DNA of 64,000 nt from Syntrophaceae bacterium. GTDB lineage: Bacteria; Desulfobacterota; Syntrophia; Syntrophales; Smithellaceae. This document shows positions 41,870 through 50,281 of this stretch, piece after piece (position 1 is the stretch's first letter; each line of letters opens with the position of its first letter). Where the stretch lies: contig JAHDKI010000009.1 of assembly GCA_018436925.1 (NCBI GenBank), positions 124,001 to 188,000 of the forward strand, written 5' to 3'. A model generated the notes under the pieces. The model was not told the origin of the DNA, ran no database searches, and saw only the letters and a list, made by a program, of their open reading frames with translations. The position numbers were made by a program, and so were the translations under genes.

Positions 41870-41921
41870 CCGGCACCGGCCGAAACTAAACGCAGGCTCC
41901 GGCGCATTCAGGGAGGTCATT

Positions 41922-43421
41922 GTGAATATAGACGTTAAAAAGGGCCTTATCGCGGAGATGAAAACTCAGGCGCTGATTCTACCTTTTTGCGAAGAGGACA
42001 AAAAACTATCAGCAGAGGCTCTTGCGGTCGATCGGAAAACGGCGGGGATGATTTCACGCCTGATAAAAAATGGCGATTTTGAAGCCAAGCTTTCGCAGGT
42101 TTCCGTTTTCCAAGTCTCCGCGGATTGTCCATTCGAGAAAGTCGCTTTGCTGGGTCTGGGCAAGCGAAAAGAACTTACCCTGGACAAAGTTCGTCGAGCC
42201 GTGTCGAAGGGGATGCAGACCCTGCGCGATGGAAAGGTCCGTCACGCGGCCCTGGCTTTTGGCTCTGAATTTATGTCTGGCGAAGGGGCGGGGCTTTATT
42301 TCGCAGCCGCCGAAGGCGCGATTCTGGGACTTTATCAATTCACGCCTTATAAAACGCTTGCCCGCAATGAAATTAAAAGCATCGACACGCTGCGTTTTAT
42401 TGTTCCGGCCGCGTCATTGGCCGGAGCGAAAGCGGAAGTCAGAAAGGCCGGAATCATTTCCCGGGCGGTTTGCTTTACCCGAGATCTGGTGTCCACACCG
42501 GGAAACGACATGACGCCTTCAATTCTGGCTGATCATGCAAAAAAACTGGCCGGAAGAAAAAACCTGTCCTGCACGATTCTGGATCGCAAAAAAATGAAAT
42601 CGCTGGGGATGAACGCTCTTCTGGGGGTCGCCTCCGGATCCTGCCAGGAGCCGCGATTCATCATTCTTGAGTATCGCGGTGGAAAACGCGGATCGGCTCC
42701 AATTGTTTTAGTCGGAAAGGGGCTCACGTTCGACAGCGGCGGCATCTCTCTGAAACCGGCCGAAAAAATGGATGAGATGAAAACGGACATGGCCGGCGGT
42801 GCGGCCGTGCTGGGCGCGATCATGGCGGCAGCCGATCTTCAATTGCCGATCAACGTTGTCGGACTCGTTCCTGCAACGGAAAACATGCCCGGCGGTTGCG
42901 CCTATAAGCCCGGTGACATTCTAACCTCTTATTCCGGACTGACCATTGAAGTCCTCAATACCGACGCGGAAGGGCGTCTGATACTGGCCGACGCTCTGGC
43001 GTTCGCCAAAACGTTCAAACCGGTCGCGGTGATCGACATTGCCACATTAACGGGCGCATGCGTGATCGCGCTGGGTGAGGATGTCGCGGCTGTTTTGGGA
43101 AACGACGAAGCACTGAAAAATCAGATTAAAGCCGCATCGGAAATGACAGGTGAAAAAGTCTGGGAGCTTCCGTTGTGGGAACTCTACGACGAACAGATCA
43201 AAAGCGAGATTGCCGATTATAAGAACACGGGCGGAAGGCCGGCCGGAACCATCACCGCCGCGACGTTTTTGAGCAAGTTTGCAGGCGATGGTCCCTGGGT
43301 CCATCTGGATATCGCCGGACCGGCCTGGAAAACGAAGGCAAACGACTATATTCCTAAAGGCGCATCCGGAATCGGCGTGCGTCTTTTTGTGGAATTTCTT
43401 GAAAAACGCGCAGGGAAATAA
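41922..43421 (+). CDS. pepA: Leucyl aminopeptidase
   Basis: M17-family cytosolic metallo-aminopeptidase releasing N-terminal residues from peptides. At 499 residues it has the usual length. An N-terminal macro-like domain is followed by the catalytic domain with VGKGLTFDSGGISLKP (metal lysine and aspartate) and the family signature NTDAEGRL, with ATLTGACVIALG after it. Translation most likely begins at GTG 41922, which has AGGGAGG five bases upstream. It is directly followed by oppD-oppF, which may bring in peptides for it to degrade. Confidence 0.95.
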   Translation: MNIDVKKGLIAEMKTQALILPFCEEDKKLSAEALAVDRKTAGMISRLIKNGDFEAKLSQVSVFQVSADCPFEKVALLGLGKRKELTLDKVRRAVSKGMQTLRDGKVRHAALAFGSEFMSGEGAGLYFAAAEGAILGLYQFTPYKTLARNEIKSIDTLRFIVPAASLAGAKAEVRKAGIISRAVCFTRDLVSTPGNDMTPSILADHAKKLAGRKNLSCTILDRKKMKSLGMNALLGVASGSCQEPRFIILEYRGGKRGSAPIVLVGKGLTFDSGGISLKPAEKMDEMKTDMAGGAAVLGAIMAAADLQLPINVVGLVPATENMPGGCAYKPGDILTSYSGLTIEVLNTDAEGRLILADALAFAKTFKPVAVIDIATLTGACVIALGEDVAAVLGNDEALKNQIKAASEMTGEKVWELPLWELYDEQIKSEIADYKNTGGRPAGTITAATFLSKFAGDGPWVHLDIAGPAWKTKANDYIPKGASGIGVRLFVEFLEKRAGK

Positions 43422-43424
43422 TCC

Positions 43425-44414
43425 ATGTCCGCCCTGCTTGAAATCGACAATCTGCAGACGGTTTTTTCAACCGGAAGGGGAATGCTACGAGCCGTCGACG
43501 GCGTTTCGATTGCATTGAATGCAGGCGAAGTGACGGGCGTTGTGGGCGAATCCGGTTGCGGGAAAACCATGCTGGCCCTGTCGATATTAAGACTAATTCC
43601 CCCCAATGGCCGAATCCAAACCGGACGCATTGTGTTTGAGGGGACGGATCTGCTGTCCTTGACGGAAGCCGAAATGAGACAAAAACGCGGCTCAGATATC
43701 GGCATGATTTTTCAAGAGCCGATGACGTCGCTCAATCCCGTTTTGCGCGTGGGAGAACAAATCGCGGAAGTCGTTATGCTGCACCGGGGCCTGCCCCGGA
43801 AGCAGGCGCAAGACGAAAGCGTTCGGATGCTTGCGGAAGTCGGTCTTCCCGATCCGTCGCGCAGGGCGGCGGACTATCCGCATCAGCTAAGCGGCGGGAT
43901 GCGCCAGCGCGTGATGATAGCGATAGCCATGTCGTGCCATCCCAAACTGCTTTTGGCCGATGAGCCGACAACGGCCCTGGATGTGACCGTCCAGGCCCAG
44001 ATTTTGGATCTGATGGCGCAGTTGCAGAAGAAAAACGATATGGCGGTTATGCTCATCACGCACGACCTGGGTGTTGTCGCCCGCATGGCGCATCGTGTCG
44101 CGGTCATGTATGCAGGCAGAATCGTCGAGATGGCCGCCGCCGCGGATTTGTTTGAGAACCCTCTTCATCCCTACACGAAAGGCCTGATCGAATCGCGTCC
44201 GGGAGCCTGCGGAAAGGCGACTTCCGGCAATTTCAAGCTCAAAACGATCCCCGGGACCGTGCCGAGCCTTTATGCGTTGCCGGAAGGATGCCGGTTTTCA
44301 GACCGGTGCGACTACGCATCGGAAACCTGCAGGCATGCGGAGCCGTCTCTGGAAGAGGTCCGAACAAACCATTGTGTGGCCTGTGTGCTGCATCAGAAAA
44401 AGATAGCCGGATAA
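43425..44414 (+). CDS. oppD: Oligopeptide/dipeptide ABC transporter ATP-binding protein (OppD-like)
   Basis: A 329-residue ABC ATPase: Walker A GESGCGKTM near residue 40, signature LSGGMRQRV, Walker B LLADEPTTALD, and the OppD/DppD C-terminal domain with cysteine pattern CRFSDRC and CVACV. In related proteins that region binds an Fe-S cluster. It powers peptide or nickel importers together with OppF. No opp/dpp permease or binding protein gene lies nearby in the window. It starts 3 bases after pepA. A role in importing peptides for PepA is inference. Confidence 0.88.
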   Translation: MSALLEIDNLQTVFSTGRGMLRAVDGVSIALNAGEVTGVVGESGCGKTMLALSILRLIPPNGRIQTGRIVFEGTDLLSLTEAEMRQKRGSDIGMIFQEPMTSLNPVLRVGEQIAEVVMLHRGLPRKQAQDESVRMLAEVGLPDPSRRAADYPHQLSGGMRQRVMIAIAMSCHPKLLLADEPTTALDVTVQAQILDLMAQLQKKNDMAVMLITHDLGVVARMAHRVAVMYAGRIVEMAAAADLFENPLHPYTKGLIESRPGACGKATSGNFKLKTIPGTVPSLYALPEGCRFSDRCDYASETCRHAEPSLEEVRTNHCVACVLHQKKIAG

Positions 44415-44418
44415 GATC

Positions 44419-45384
44419 ATGTCTGACGTTTTGGTTGATATCGCCAATCTTGAAAAAAAATACATCCTCGGCGCGGGCCTGTTGGGCGGGACGAAAAGAG
44501 AGGTTCGCGCCGTCGACGGCGTGGATCTGGTTATTTACAAGGGAGAAACCCTGGGGCTTGTGGGCGAATCCGGATGCGGCAAGTCCACACTGGCCAGATT
44601 GCTTCTTAGGCTTGAAAACAGGGATGCAGGCCGGGTGTCTTTTAAGGGCGAGGATATTTTTGCCTACCGTGGAGAGGCGCTCAAAACCTACCGCAGGACA
44701 GTGCAGATGATTTTTCAGGATCCCTATTCTTCCTTAAATCCGCGCAAGACCGCGCTCGGCATGATCGAAGAGCCTCTGCGCATTCACCACGGCAGATCGC
44801 GAAATCATCGGGACATTGCGGAAAGCATCATCAAAAAAGTCGGATTGACCCCGGAACAGGGCAGGCGCTATCCACATGAATTCAGCGGCGGGCAAAGACA
44901 GCGCGTCGGCATCGCGCGGGCTTTGGTTTTACGTCCTGAGCTCATTGTGGCCGACGAGCCGGTTTCCGCTTTGGATGCCTCTGTTCAGGCTCAGATTCTC
45001 AATTTGCTCAAAGACCTGAAACAGGATTTGAGCCTCACTTATCTTTTTGTGTCTCATGATCTGGAAGTGATCCGACATATGTCGGACCGCATCGCGGTCA
45101 TGTATCTGGGAAGAATTCTGGAGCTGGCCGGCCGCGACGATCTGTATGAAAAGCCGCTGCACCCTTACACGAGGCTGCTTCTGGCGGCGATGCCGTCGTG
45201 CCTGGAATCAAGAAAACTCAATGAGAAAGTCATTCGCGGCGAAGCGTTGCAGGCCGACGGAACGGGTTGCCTTTTTCGAAACCGTTGCCCCTATCGAATT
45301 GCCGTGTGTCGCGACGTCGCGCCGCTTCTGCGTCCGGTTTCGCCGGGACGCTGGTGCGCTTGCCATCGTATGGGAGAGATCTGA
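44419..45384 (+). CDS. oppF: Oligopeptide/dipeptide ABC transporter ATP-binding protein (OppF-like)
   Basis: A 321-residue partner of the preceding ATPase, with Walker A GESGCGKSTLARL, signature FSGGQRQRVG, Walker B LIVADEPVSALD and the C-terminal oligo_HPY region holding CLFRNRCPYR. It follows oppD by 4 bases, so the pair forms a heterodimer encoded together. Permease and substrate-binding genes must lie outside the window. The next gene starts 1 base after its stop. Confidence 0.88.
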   Translation: MSDVLVDIANLEKKYILGAGLLGGTKREVRAVDGVDLVIYKGETLGLVGESGCGKSTLARLLLRLENRDAGRVSFKGEDIFAYRGEALKTYRRTVQMIFQDPYSSLNPRKTALGMIEEPLRIHHGRSRNHRDIAESIIKKVGLTPEQGRRYPHEFSGGQRQRVGIARALVLRPELIVADEPVSALDASVQAQILNLLKDLKQDLSLTYLFVSHDLEVIRHMSDRIAVMYLGRILELAGRDDLYEKPLHPYTRLLLAAMPSCLESRKLNEKVIRGEALQADGTGCLFRNRCPYRIAVCRDVAPLLRPVSPGRWCACHRMGEI

Positions 45385-45385
45385 G

Positions 45386-46018
45386 ATGAAAACCGGCGAA
45401 AAAGAGGTGTTATTTAAAAACGGACGTCAAATGCTTCAGGGGATGTATTTGCAGGGAGATTCCGTCGCAGCGGCACTCGTTTGTCATCCGCACCCCCTGA
45501 TGGGGGGCTCGATGGATAACAACGTGGTCGAAGCGATACAAACGGCTTTCGCACGGCAGGGGCTTTCAACGCTGCGATTCAATTTTCGCGGTGTGGGGAA
45601 AAGCACAGGCGTCTATGACGAAGGCAGGGGCGAACGAGACGACATCACAGCCGCGTGCGACTTTCTTGCGGCTCAAGGCTCGCCGAAAATCGTTCTTGCC
45701 GGATACTCATTCGGGGCCTGGGTTTGCCATCATTGGTTGAAAGAAAATCGGAAAGATCTGGAAGGTGTGATCATGGTTTCTCTGCCGGACAGGTATTTCC
45801 GTTTTGACTGGAATGGCTTTGTCCATGAAATCGGATTGATCGTCTGCGGCGATGAAGATCCTTTCTGCGATGTCGAGAACCTGATGAAGCAGGCCGGGAA
45901 ATTATCTGCGACCTTCGCCCTGGTTGCCGGAGCCGACCACTTTTATTCCGGAAACGAGGCGGATTTGGAAAAAATATTGCGGAAATATTATTTGCAAAAG
46001 AATGAAAAAAAGGCTTGA
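45386..46018 (+). CDS. Alpha/beta hydrolase (dienelactone hydrolase-like)
   Basis: A 210-residue alpha/beta hydrolase. CHPHPLMGGSMDNNVV forms the oxyanion region. The nucleophile serine is in AGYSFGAW (pattern GxSxG), the acid is in CGDEDPFCD, and the histidine is in AGADHFYSG. This set is typical of the YghX/DUF-type small hydrolases whose natural substrate is not known. It begins one base after oppF and probably closes that operon. An inferred role in handling imported compounds is possible but not supported further. Confidence 0.8.
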   Translation: MKTGEKEVLFKNGRQMLQGMYLQGDSVAAALVCHPHPLMGGSMDNNVVEAIQTAFARQGLSTLRFNFRGVGKSTGVYDEGRGERDDITAACDFLAAQGSPKIVLAGYSFGAWVCHHWLKENRKDLEGVIMVSLPDRYFRFDWNGFVHEIGLIVCGDEDPFCDVENLMKQAGKLSATFALVAGADHFYSGNEADLEKILRKYYLQKNEKKA

Positions 46019-46143
46019 TTTTAAAAAAAATAGTGATATGAATTCCAACAGTGTGAAAGTATTGAAGTCTCGTGACGCAAGAGACGATTTGTATTGAGTT
46101 AGGTTATACGCAGCGTGCAGCAATTCATGAGCAAAGGAAAATG

Positions 46144-46194
46144 AACCGCTTAAGGATTCCTGAAATATTCATCAGGGGTCCGGGCGGTTTTTTT
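46144..46194 (+). terminator. Large hairpin with T-run upstream of the cold-shock gene
   Basis: AACCGC pairs with GCGGTT (46144-46149 and 46084-46089 offset by +100, that is 46184-46189). The ten-pair inner stem is GGATTCCTGA/TCAGGGGTCC with two G-U pairs and an 8-base loop, and seven T residues follow. It lies 126 bases after the hydrolase stop and about 20 bases before the csp ribosome site. It could end the opp operon or act as an attenuator for csp. Confidence 0.75.
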
Positions 46195-46250
46195 AGTTTC
46201 TGAAGGAATTCTCCGGAGGAAACAAAATTTTGAAAGGGGGACTTATAGCT

Positions 46251-46451
46251 TTGGCAGAGGGAAAAGTAAAGTGGTTTAACGAGAAGAAGGGGTTTGGGTT
46301 TATTGAAAATGACGAAGGCGGCGATGTATTTGTCCATTACAGCGCCATTAACGGAACCGGATTCAAAACACTCTATGAAGGTCAGAGGATTCGGTTTGAC
46401 ATCGAGCAGGGCAACAAAGGGCCGAGCGCGGCCAATGTTCAGCCGCTGTAA
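46251..46451 (+). CDS. CspA-family cold-shock protein
   Basis: A 66-residue OB-fold single-strand nucleic-acid chaperone. The start [16 protein letters not shown] contains RNP1 (KGFGFIE), and RNP2 is DVFVHY. The TTG at 46251 gives the classical length and has a GAAAGGGGG site ten bases upstream. A TTG at 46230 with GGAGGA would add seven residues. It ends close to a strong terminator. Since the only space for a promoter is upstream of the hairpin at 46144-46194, transcription probably has to pass that hairpin, and some CspA proteins are antiterminators. Confidence 0.92.
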   Translation: MAEGKVKWFNEKKGFGFIENDEGGDVFVHYSAINGTGFKTLYEGQRIRFDIEQGNKGPSAANVQPL

Positions 46452-46473
46452 TCATCGCCTGACGCAATGATGG

Positions 46474-46502
46474 AAATGCCCCGGAAACGGGGCATTTTTT
46501 TT
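46474..46502 (+). terminator. Rho-independent terminator of the cold-shock gene
   Basis: Ten-pair stem AAATGCCCCG/CGGGGCATTT closed by a GAAA tetraloop, followed by T residues. It lies 23 bases after the csp stop and between convergent csp and the MATE exporter gene. Confidence 0.9.
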
Positions 46503-46505
46503 GCG

Positions 46506-47849
46506 TCAAGCCTTTTCATAACGATTCAGTTCGGCTCTGGCCTTTGACGAAATAAGAAAAAAAGCGATCAGCATCGAAATCGGCAGCGCAAGCCAGGCGC
46601 CGATCAGCCCGAAGAACTTCGACAAGCCCAAAAGAAGGGGAATCAGAAAAAGTGTGTCGCGAACCAGCAGAAGATACATGGCCAGCGTTCCCTTGCCCAG
46701 ACCGATAAACATGTTGATATAGATGATGATCGGCGCGCTCACCGCGAGCGCGGATATGTAGATGCGAAGGGCGACAGTTGCGATGTCGATAAGCGCCGGG
46801 TCCGCGGTGAAAATGCCGACAATAGGCCTTGCGAAGATGGCCAAAACGATGGAGGAGGTCAGCGAAAAAACCGTCGCCACGCGAATGGACAACAAAACGG
46901 AATGCCTCAGGCGTTCGTGTAATCCGGCGCCCTGGCTGAAGCCGACGATCGGCATCAGTCCGAAGCCGATGCCGTACAAGATCATCGTGACCAGACCGTT
47001 GATGCGGAAGCAGATTCCCAAAGCGCCGATGGCCAATGAGCCGAATTGCGACAGGACATGATTATAGGCGATCAGCACAATGGTTAATACCAGATTGGTT
47101 ACGATCGTGGGAAGCCCGGTGGAGAAAATCGACTGAATGATGGAGAGATTAGGCAGGAGAAACTTCCATTGCAGATGAAAGCGTGAGGACCTCATGCTTA
47201 AAAAATAGACGGAAAAGAAGCAGGCGAATATCTGGGCCAAAACGGCCGCCAGGGCCGCTCCCGATATCCCCAGACTGGGAAAAGGGCCAAAACCGAAAAT
47301 CAGCAGCGGATCGAGCAGGGCGCTGACGAAAGAAGAAATCAACACCACCGTCATGGACAGAAGCGGTCTTCCTTCCGCGCGAAGCAGGTTGTTGCTCATC
47401 ATCGAGAAAATCAAAAAGGGGGCGCTGAAAACAACGACGTTGAGATACGCCCGGCACTCGTCCATGATTTCATCGAAGGCCCCGAAGAACACAAGGATCG
47501 CGTCTCCGAAAAACAATACGCAGACAATGATGGATAGGCCGAAAGAAAGGGATAGAAAAAAAATCTGGCCGGCGGTATGCTGCGCTTGGGAATAGTTCTT
47601 TGCGCCGAACATCCGCGCGGAAAAGGATCCCGCGCCGACTCCGGTTCCCACGCCGACGGCGGCAAAGAGCATTTGAATGGGAAAACAAACCGTCAGCGCG
47701 GCCAGAGCCTGAGAACTCAAACGGGCCAGCCAGAACGTGTCGATGAAATTATAGACGGATATGGCGAGCATGGCGATGATCGAAGGCCAGCTCATTTTGA
47801 TGATCAGAGGGAAAATCGCCTCTTTTGCCAGATCCAGTCGTTTATCCAT
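46506..47849 (-). CDS. MATE-family efflux transporter
   Basis: A 447-residue inner-membrane protein with about 12 transmembrane helices in two bundles. It opens with WPSIIAMLAISVYNFIDTFWL, which resembles the NorM/DinF start, and shows FAAVGVGTGVGAGSFSAR, typical of MATE transporters that expel organic cations using sodium or protons. The ATG at 47849 is used because the longer frame to 48170 would overlap miaA and lacks homology. The ribosome site is weak. It is divergent from miaA across 78 bases. Substrates cannot be predicted. Confidence 0.88.
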   Translation of the reverse strand: MDKRLDLAKEAIFPLIIKMSWPSIIAMLAISVYNFIDTFWLARLSSQALAALTVCFPIQMLFAAVGVGTGVGAGSFSARMFGAKNYSQAQHTAGQIFFLSLSFGLSIIVCVLFFGDAILVFFGAFDEIMDECRAYLNVVVFSAPFLIFSMMSNNLLRAEGRPLLSMTVVLISSFVSALLDPLLIFGFGPFPSLGISGAALAAVLAQIFACFFSVYFLSMRSSRFHLQWKFLLPNLSIIQSIFSTGLPTIVTNLVLTIVLIAYNHVLSQFGSLAIGALGICFRINGLVTMILYGIGFGLMPIVGFSQGAGLHERLRHSVLLSIRVATVFSLTSSIVLAIFARPIVGIFTADPALIDIATVALRIYISALAVSAPIIIYINMFIGLGKGTLAMYLLLVRDTLFLIPLLLGLSKFFGLIGAWLALPISMLIAFFLISSKARAELNRYEKA

Positions 47850-47927
47850 GATGGTCGTCGTTGGCCGGCAACAATGCGCCGGCGGTTTTCGATACACACA
47901 AACAGAAAGAATAGCAAGCCATTCCTT

Positions 47928-48851
47928 ATGGGTAAAAATCTGATTGCCATCGTGGGGCCCACGGCGACCGGGAAAACTTCTCTGGCCGCGCGTCTGGCCT
48001 GCGATCTGGACGGCGAAATTCTGTCGGCGGATTCCCGGCAGGTCTACCGACACATGGATATCGGAACCGGAAAGGATCGCCATCAGTATGCTTTCGGCGC
48101 CAAAACCGTTTCCGTCCATCTGATCGACATCATCGACCCGGAGGCGGAATTCACCGTGTATGATTTTCAAAAACAGTTTTATGCGGCATACGCGGACGTC
48201 GCCAAAAGAGAAAAATGGCCGATTCTGGTCGGCGGAACGGGGCTTTATCTGGAATCCGTGCTCGGCGGCTACATTCTTCCGGAAGCCCCGCCGGATCCTG
48301 CGCTCCGGAAAGCCCTCGAGTCAAAATCGCTCGGCGAACTGCAGCAGATGCTTCTGTCCATGACGAATCGCCTGCACAACAAAACCGATCTTGAAGATCG
48401 GGAAAGAATTCTGAGACGGATAGAGATCGAACAGGCGAAGCGCAAACCTTCAAAAATTCCCGTTTTTCCCGAAATCCGTCCGCTCGTCTTCGGGATCCGT
48501 CTGCCCAGGCCCGTCTTGAGGGAGAAAATCGCGCTGCGACTGGCGCAGCGTCTTAACGAGGGCATGATTGAGGAAGTGGCCCGGTTGCATGAAAAGGGTC
48601 TTTCCTGGGAGCGCCTTGACGGCTTCGGGCTGGAATACCGGTTCATTTCCCGGTTTCTGAAAGGCGAGATGACGAAACGCGACATGATTTCAAAACTTGA
48701 AATTGCCATCGGTCAGTTTGCCAAAAGGCAGGAGACCTGGTTTCGGCGGATGGAACGAAAAGGACAGGCCATTGTCTGGATCGATCCCGATTATGAGCAG
48801 CTCAAAGAAAAAGTCCTTGAAGCGATTTATGAATCCTCCTCAGCTGATTGA
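47928..48851 (+). CDS. miaA: tRNA dimethylallyltransferase
   Basis: Adds the dimethylallyl group to A37 of tRNAs reading U-initial codons, providing the substrate for MiaB (4376-5701). The 307-residue product starts with the P-loop GPTATGKTSLA, then SADSRQVYRHMDIGTGK, the VGGTGLYLESVLGG motif and the RQETWFRR element near the end. These are the classical MiaA signatures. Start at ATG 47928. The 3' end overlaps the next gene by 23 bases. No hfq gene follows, unlike in Enterobacteria. Confidence 0.95.
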   Translation: MGKNLIAIVGPTATGKTSLAARLACDLDGEILSADSRQVYRHMDIGTGKDRHQYAFGAKTVSVHLIDIIDPEAEFTVYDFQKQFYAAYADVAKREKWPILVGGTGLYLESVLGGYILPEAPPDPALRKALESKSLGELQQMLLSMTNRLHNKTDLEDRERILRRIEIEQAKRKPSKIPVFPEIRPLVFGIRLPRPVLREKIALRLAQRLNEGMIEEVARLHEKGLSWERLDGFGLEYRFISRFLKGEMTKRDMISKLEIAIGQFAKRQETWFRRMERKGQAIVWIDPDYEQLKEKVLEAIYESSSAD

Positions 48852-50181
48852 TAAATATCTGAAAAACTTCGCCTCCGTCGACAGACCCCTGCATTGCGGC
48901 GACTTGACCGGCGTCGACACGGTTGTGGTGATTCCCGCTTACGCCGAAAAAGATCACCTGTTTTTGACCCTGTGTTCTTTAGCGCACAATGATCCGGGAC
49001 GTCTGGATCGAACGCTGGTGATTTGCGTCGTCAACAATAAAACGGATTCAGGAGCCGATGATCGGGAGAACAATCAAGACACGCTTGCCATCCTCGATGC
49101 CCTGACACGAAAAAAAGCGATGCCTCAAAGCGATGCCTCAAGAAAGCAGGCGCAGGTACTGGACGTTATTTCAACCTCCCGGCTTCGGATAGCCTACATC
49201 GACGCCTCCTCGCCAGGTTGGGAGATTCCGGCGAAAGAAGGCGGCGTCGGCATGGCGCGCAAAATCGGCATGGACCGGGCTCTATCCATCTTGCGGAACG
49301 TGCACCCCCGGACGGGTCTGATCGTCTGTTTGGATGCCGACACCCTGGTTGAGAAAAACTACCTCGCCGCCGTTCGATCGCATTTTACCCGAAAAATCAA
49401 AACGGCCGTCGTGGACTACGCCCATCGCCTGCCGGAGGATCCGGCAACCGCTCGCGCCATCTGCGCCTATGAAATTTATCTGCGCAGCTATGTGCTGGGG
49501 CTGAAATGGGCCGGTTCTCCCTATGCCTATTCCGCCATTGGTTCAACGATGGCCGTGTCGGCGGAGGCCTATCTGGCGGTGCGAGGCATGAACAGACGGG
49601 CGGCGGGCGAAGATTTTTATTTTCTCAACAAGCTGGCCAAGCTCGCACCGATTGCGTGCATCCGTCAAACCCGTGTTTACCCGTCCGCGAGGATATCGAA
49701 GCGCGTGCCGTTCGGAACCGGCGCCGCCGTAAATCAATATCTGTCTTTGGGCCCCTCCGATTTTGGCCTGTATGATCCGCGCATTTTTCAGATTCTTTCA
49801 AACTGGCTCGGGCTGATGAGGGAATGTCCGGATGCGTCGCCGCAGCGGATTCTCTCCTGCGCGCGGACCATCCACGATGAATTGGAAACGTTTCTCAGAC
49901 AGCGGGGGTTTGCGGACGTCTGGGAGAAGATCAGACAAAATGTCCGGGAAAAAAAAGACCTGCCCGCTCACTTCCATATCTGGTTTGACGGATTTGAAAC
50001 CCTTAAACTGATCAATTATTTGACCCGTGTGGCCTATCCCAAAGTCGAACCGGGCCGCGCGCTTGCCGCAAAGTATGAGGCGCTTCACTTGGCCATACCC
50101 GATGAAATCGGACAAATGAGCAGTCCTGCCTCGGACGCTCAATGGCTTGCCGTTTTAAACTCTCTTAGAAGCGTCACCTGA
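48829..50181 (+). CDS. Family 2 glycosyltransferase-like protein
   Basis: A 450-residue protein with a GT-A fold start VVVIPAYAEKDHL near residue 30, and the metal-binding segment VCLDADTLVEKNYL near residue 165, followed by AGEDFYFLNKLAKLAP. No transmembrane helix is seen, so it may act in the cytosol. The donor and acceptor are unknown. Its ATG overlaps the end of miaA by 23 bases, so translational coupling is possible, although the two have no evident functional link. An upstream frame to 48697 is inside miaA and rejected. Confidence 0.75.
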   Translation: MNPPQLIDKYLKNFASVDRPLHCGDLTGVDTVVVIPAYAEKDHLFLTLCSLAHNDPGRLDRTLVICVVNNKTDSGADDRENNQDTLAILDALTRKKAMPQSDASRKQAQVLDVISTSRLRIAYIDASSPGWEIPAKEGGVGMARKIGMDRALSILRNVHPRTGLIVCLDADTLVEKNYLAAVRSHFTRKIKTAVVDYAHRLPEDPATARAICAYEIYLRSYVLGLKWAGSPYAYSAIGSTMAVSAEAYLAVRGMNRRAAGEDFYFLNKLAKLAPIACIRQTRVYPSARISKRVPFGTGAAVNQYLSLGPSDFGLYDPRIFQILSNWLGLMRECPDASPQRILSCARTIHDELETFLRQRGFADVWEKIRQNVREKKDLPAHFHIWFDGFETLKLINYLTRVAYPKVEPGRALAAKYEALHLAIPDEIGQMSSPASDAQWLAVLNSLRSVT

Positions 50182-50213
50182 GGGTCGTCTCCCCGCCGGA
50201 AAAGACAAAGCCC

Positions 50214-50241
50214 TTGACTTGTGGAATCGATGGATTAAGGT
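50214..50241 (+). promoter_or_regulatory. Candidate promoter of the PpiC lipoprotein gene
   Basis: -35 TTGACT at 50214-50219, 16-base spacer and TAAGGT at 50236-50241. A start near 50248 would make ATG 50249 leaderless and favours ATG 50282. Confidence 0.35.
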
Positions 50242-50281
50242 TTGAATCATGGAAAAAGAGAATCGTAAAGGACGCCTTTTA

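Noticed and set aside
46038..46097. Short frame MNSNSVKVLK... upstream of csp
   Set aside because: No Shine-Dalgarno sequence and no conservation evidence. It overlaps the proposed promoter.
46141..46203. 20-residue frame running through the csp upstream hairpin
   Set aside because: The ribosome site is only about two bases from the ATG. The sequence is explained by the terminator hairpin.
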